Below are positions 30,871-31,266 of a stretch of DNA of 31,266 nt, piece after piece. Each line of letters starts with the position of its first letter. Within the stretch, counting starts at the first letter, position 1. The notes below the pieces were generated by a model that saw nothing but the letters and a program-made list of their open reading frames with translations, was not told where the DNA came from and searched no databases. This stretch comes from an uncultured Granulicatella sp. (GTDB lineage Bacteria > Bacillota > Bacilli > Lactobacillales > Aerococcaceae), in contig NZ_CALHIF010000050.1 of assembly GCF_938030755.1 (NCBI RefSeq), positions 1 through 31,266 of the forward strand, written 5' to 3'. The position numbers were made by a program, and so were the translations under genes.

Positions 30871-31266
30871 ATGAAATTAACTTATGAAGATAAAGTTCAA
30901 ATTTATGAACTTAGAAAACAAGGATTTAGCTTTCAACAACTCTCAGATATGTATGGTATAAATAAGGCAAGTCTTAAATACATGGTTCGATTGATTGATC
31001 GATATGGTTTGGAAATAGTAAAAAAAGGGAAAAATAATTATTACTCTCCAGCATTAAAACAGGAAATGATTGATAAAGTCTTAATCGATGGTTGGTCTCA
31101 AAAAAGAGTTTCTCTTGAATATGCTCTTCCAAATTATGGTATGCTTTCTAGCTGGCTTTCACAATACAAGAAAAATAAGTATACTATTGTTGAGAAAACA
31201 AGAGGGAAAGCACCTAAAATGGGACGTAAGCCAAAGAAAAAACCAGAAGAGATGACAGAACTAGAA
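30871..31266 (+). CDS. IS3-family transposase OrfA, 3' end outside window
   Basis: An open frame of 132 codons runs off the window end. It encodes two helix-turn-helix segments, the first in YELRKQGFSFQQLSDMYGIN (about 12-31) and the second in DGWSQKRVSLEYALP (about 76-90) followed by WLSQYKK. A basic linker (GRKPKKK) ends the visible part, as in OrfA of IS150-type elements. A GAGGTG site stands 8 nt before the ATG. In this family OrfB is normally made by -1 frameshifting near the end of orfA, which is not visible here. Confidence 0.85.
   Translation, partial: MKLTYEDKVQIYELRKQGFSFQQLSDMYGINKASLKYMVRLIDRYGLEIVKKGKNNYYSPALKQEMIDKVLIDGWSQKRVSLEYALPNYGMLSSWLSQYKKNKYTIVEKTRGKAPKMGRKPKKKPEEMTELE

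Larger units (their letters stand above)
30815..31266 (+). mobile_element. IS3-family (IS150-like) insertion sequence, left end, partial
   Basis: The left end begins at about 30815-30817 with TG, as in IS3-family elements. It is followed by a large hairpin and the first transposase gene (orfA). The right end and the catalytic orfB lie beyond the window. The insertion is just after the rplA terminator, in a spot that is harmless to the operon. The exact end and the target duplication cannot be fixed without the right side. Confidence 0.8.

Overview
The window is a low-to-mid GC Firmicutes chromosome segment, most likely from Lactobacillales (Enterococcaceae/Carnobacteriaceae-like). This rests on the gene families and their order: parA-parB-DUF951-ychF, gltX, cysE-cysS-mrnC-rlmB-rae1, rplK-rplA, and an Enterococcus-type citrate locus. 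The genus cannot be fixed from sequence alone.

Layout. 1-566: the 3' end of an rRNA operon (23S tail, 5S, terminator, no tRNA). 600-5209: a lipoprotein, then parA-parB-DUF951-ychF-DUF1129 (chromosome segregation and translation-associated genes). 5303-7832: a DUF2207 membrane protein and a TrmR-like tRNA methyltransferase. 7841-9424: gltX with its own promoter and terminator. 9428-21055: a citrate-fermentation island in two divergent units. The minus-strand unit is a CitMHS transporter, the GntR regulator citO, and citG. The plus-strand unit is oadH-oadD-oadB-small OadG-like-citC-citD-citE-citF-citX-oadA. Citrate is imported and activated citrate lyase (CitDEF, matured by CitC, CitG and CitX) cleaves it to acetate and oxaloacetate. 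A membrane oxaloacetate decarboxylase (OadA, biotin protein OadD, OadB and small subunits) then makes pyruvate and CO2. 21061-24891: cysE-cysS-mrnC-rlmB-rae1 (cysteine synthesis, Cys-tRNA, rRNA maturation, mRNA decay). 24911-28970: a two-component system, a VanZ-family protein and an RlmI-like methyltransferase. 29409-30792: rplK-rplA with L1-type control motifs. 30815-31266: the left end of an IS3/IS150-type insertion sequence, cut by the window edge.

The most striking non-genic signal is a pair of 195-nt elements (9446-9640 on the minus strand, 29175-29369 on the plus strand). They align almost without gaps and fold into the same three-way-junction structure, and many of their helices differ by compensating base changes. 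This is the signature of a conserved structured RNA that I do not recognise. Other signals are a probably overlooked 43-aa OadG-like subunit, two copies of an L1-binding-like RNA motif (before rplK and before rplA), a terminator in the parA leader, 11-bp phased repeats before the response regulator, and a hairpin that would hide the transposase ribosome-binding site in read-through transcripts.
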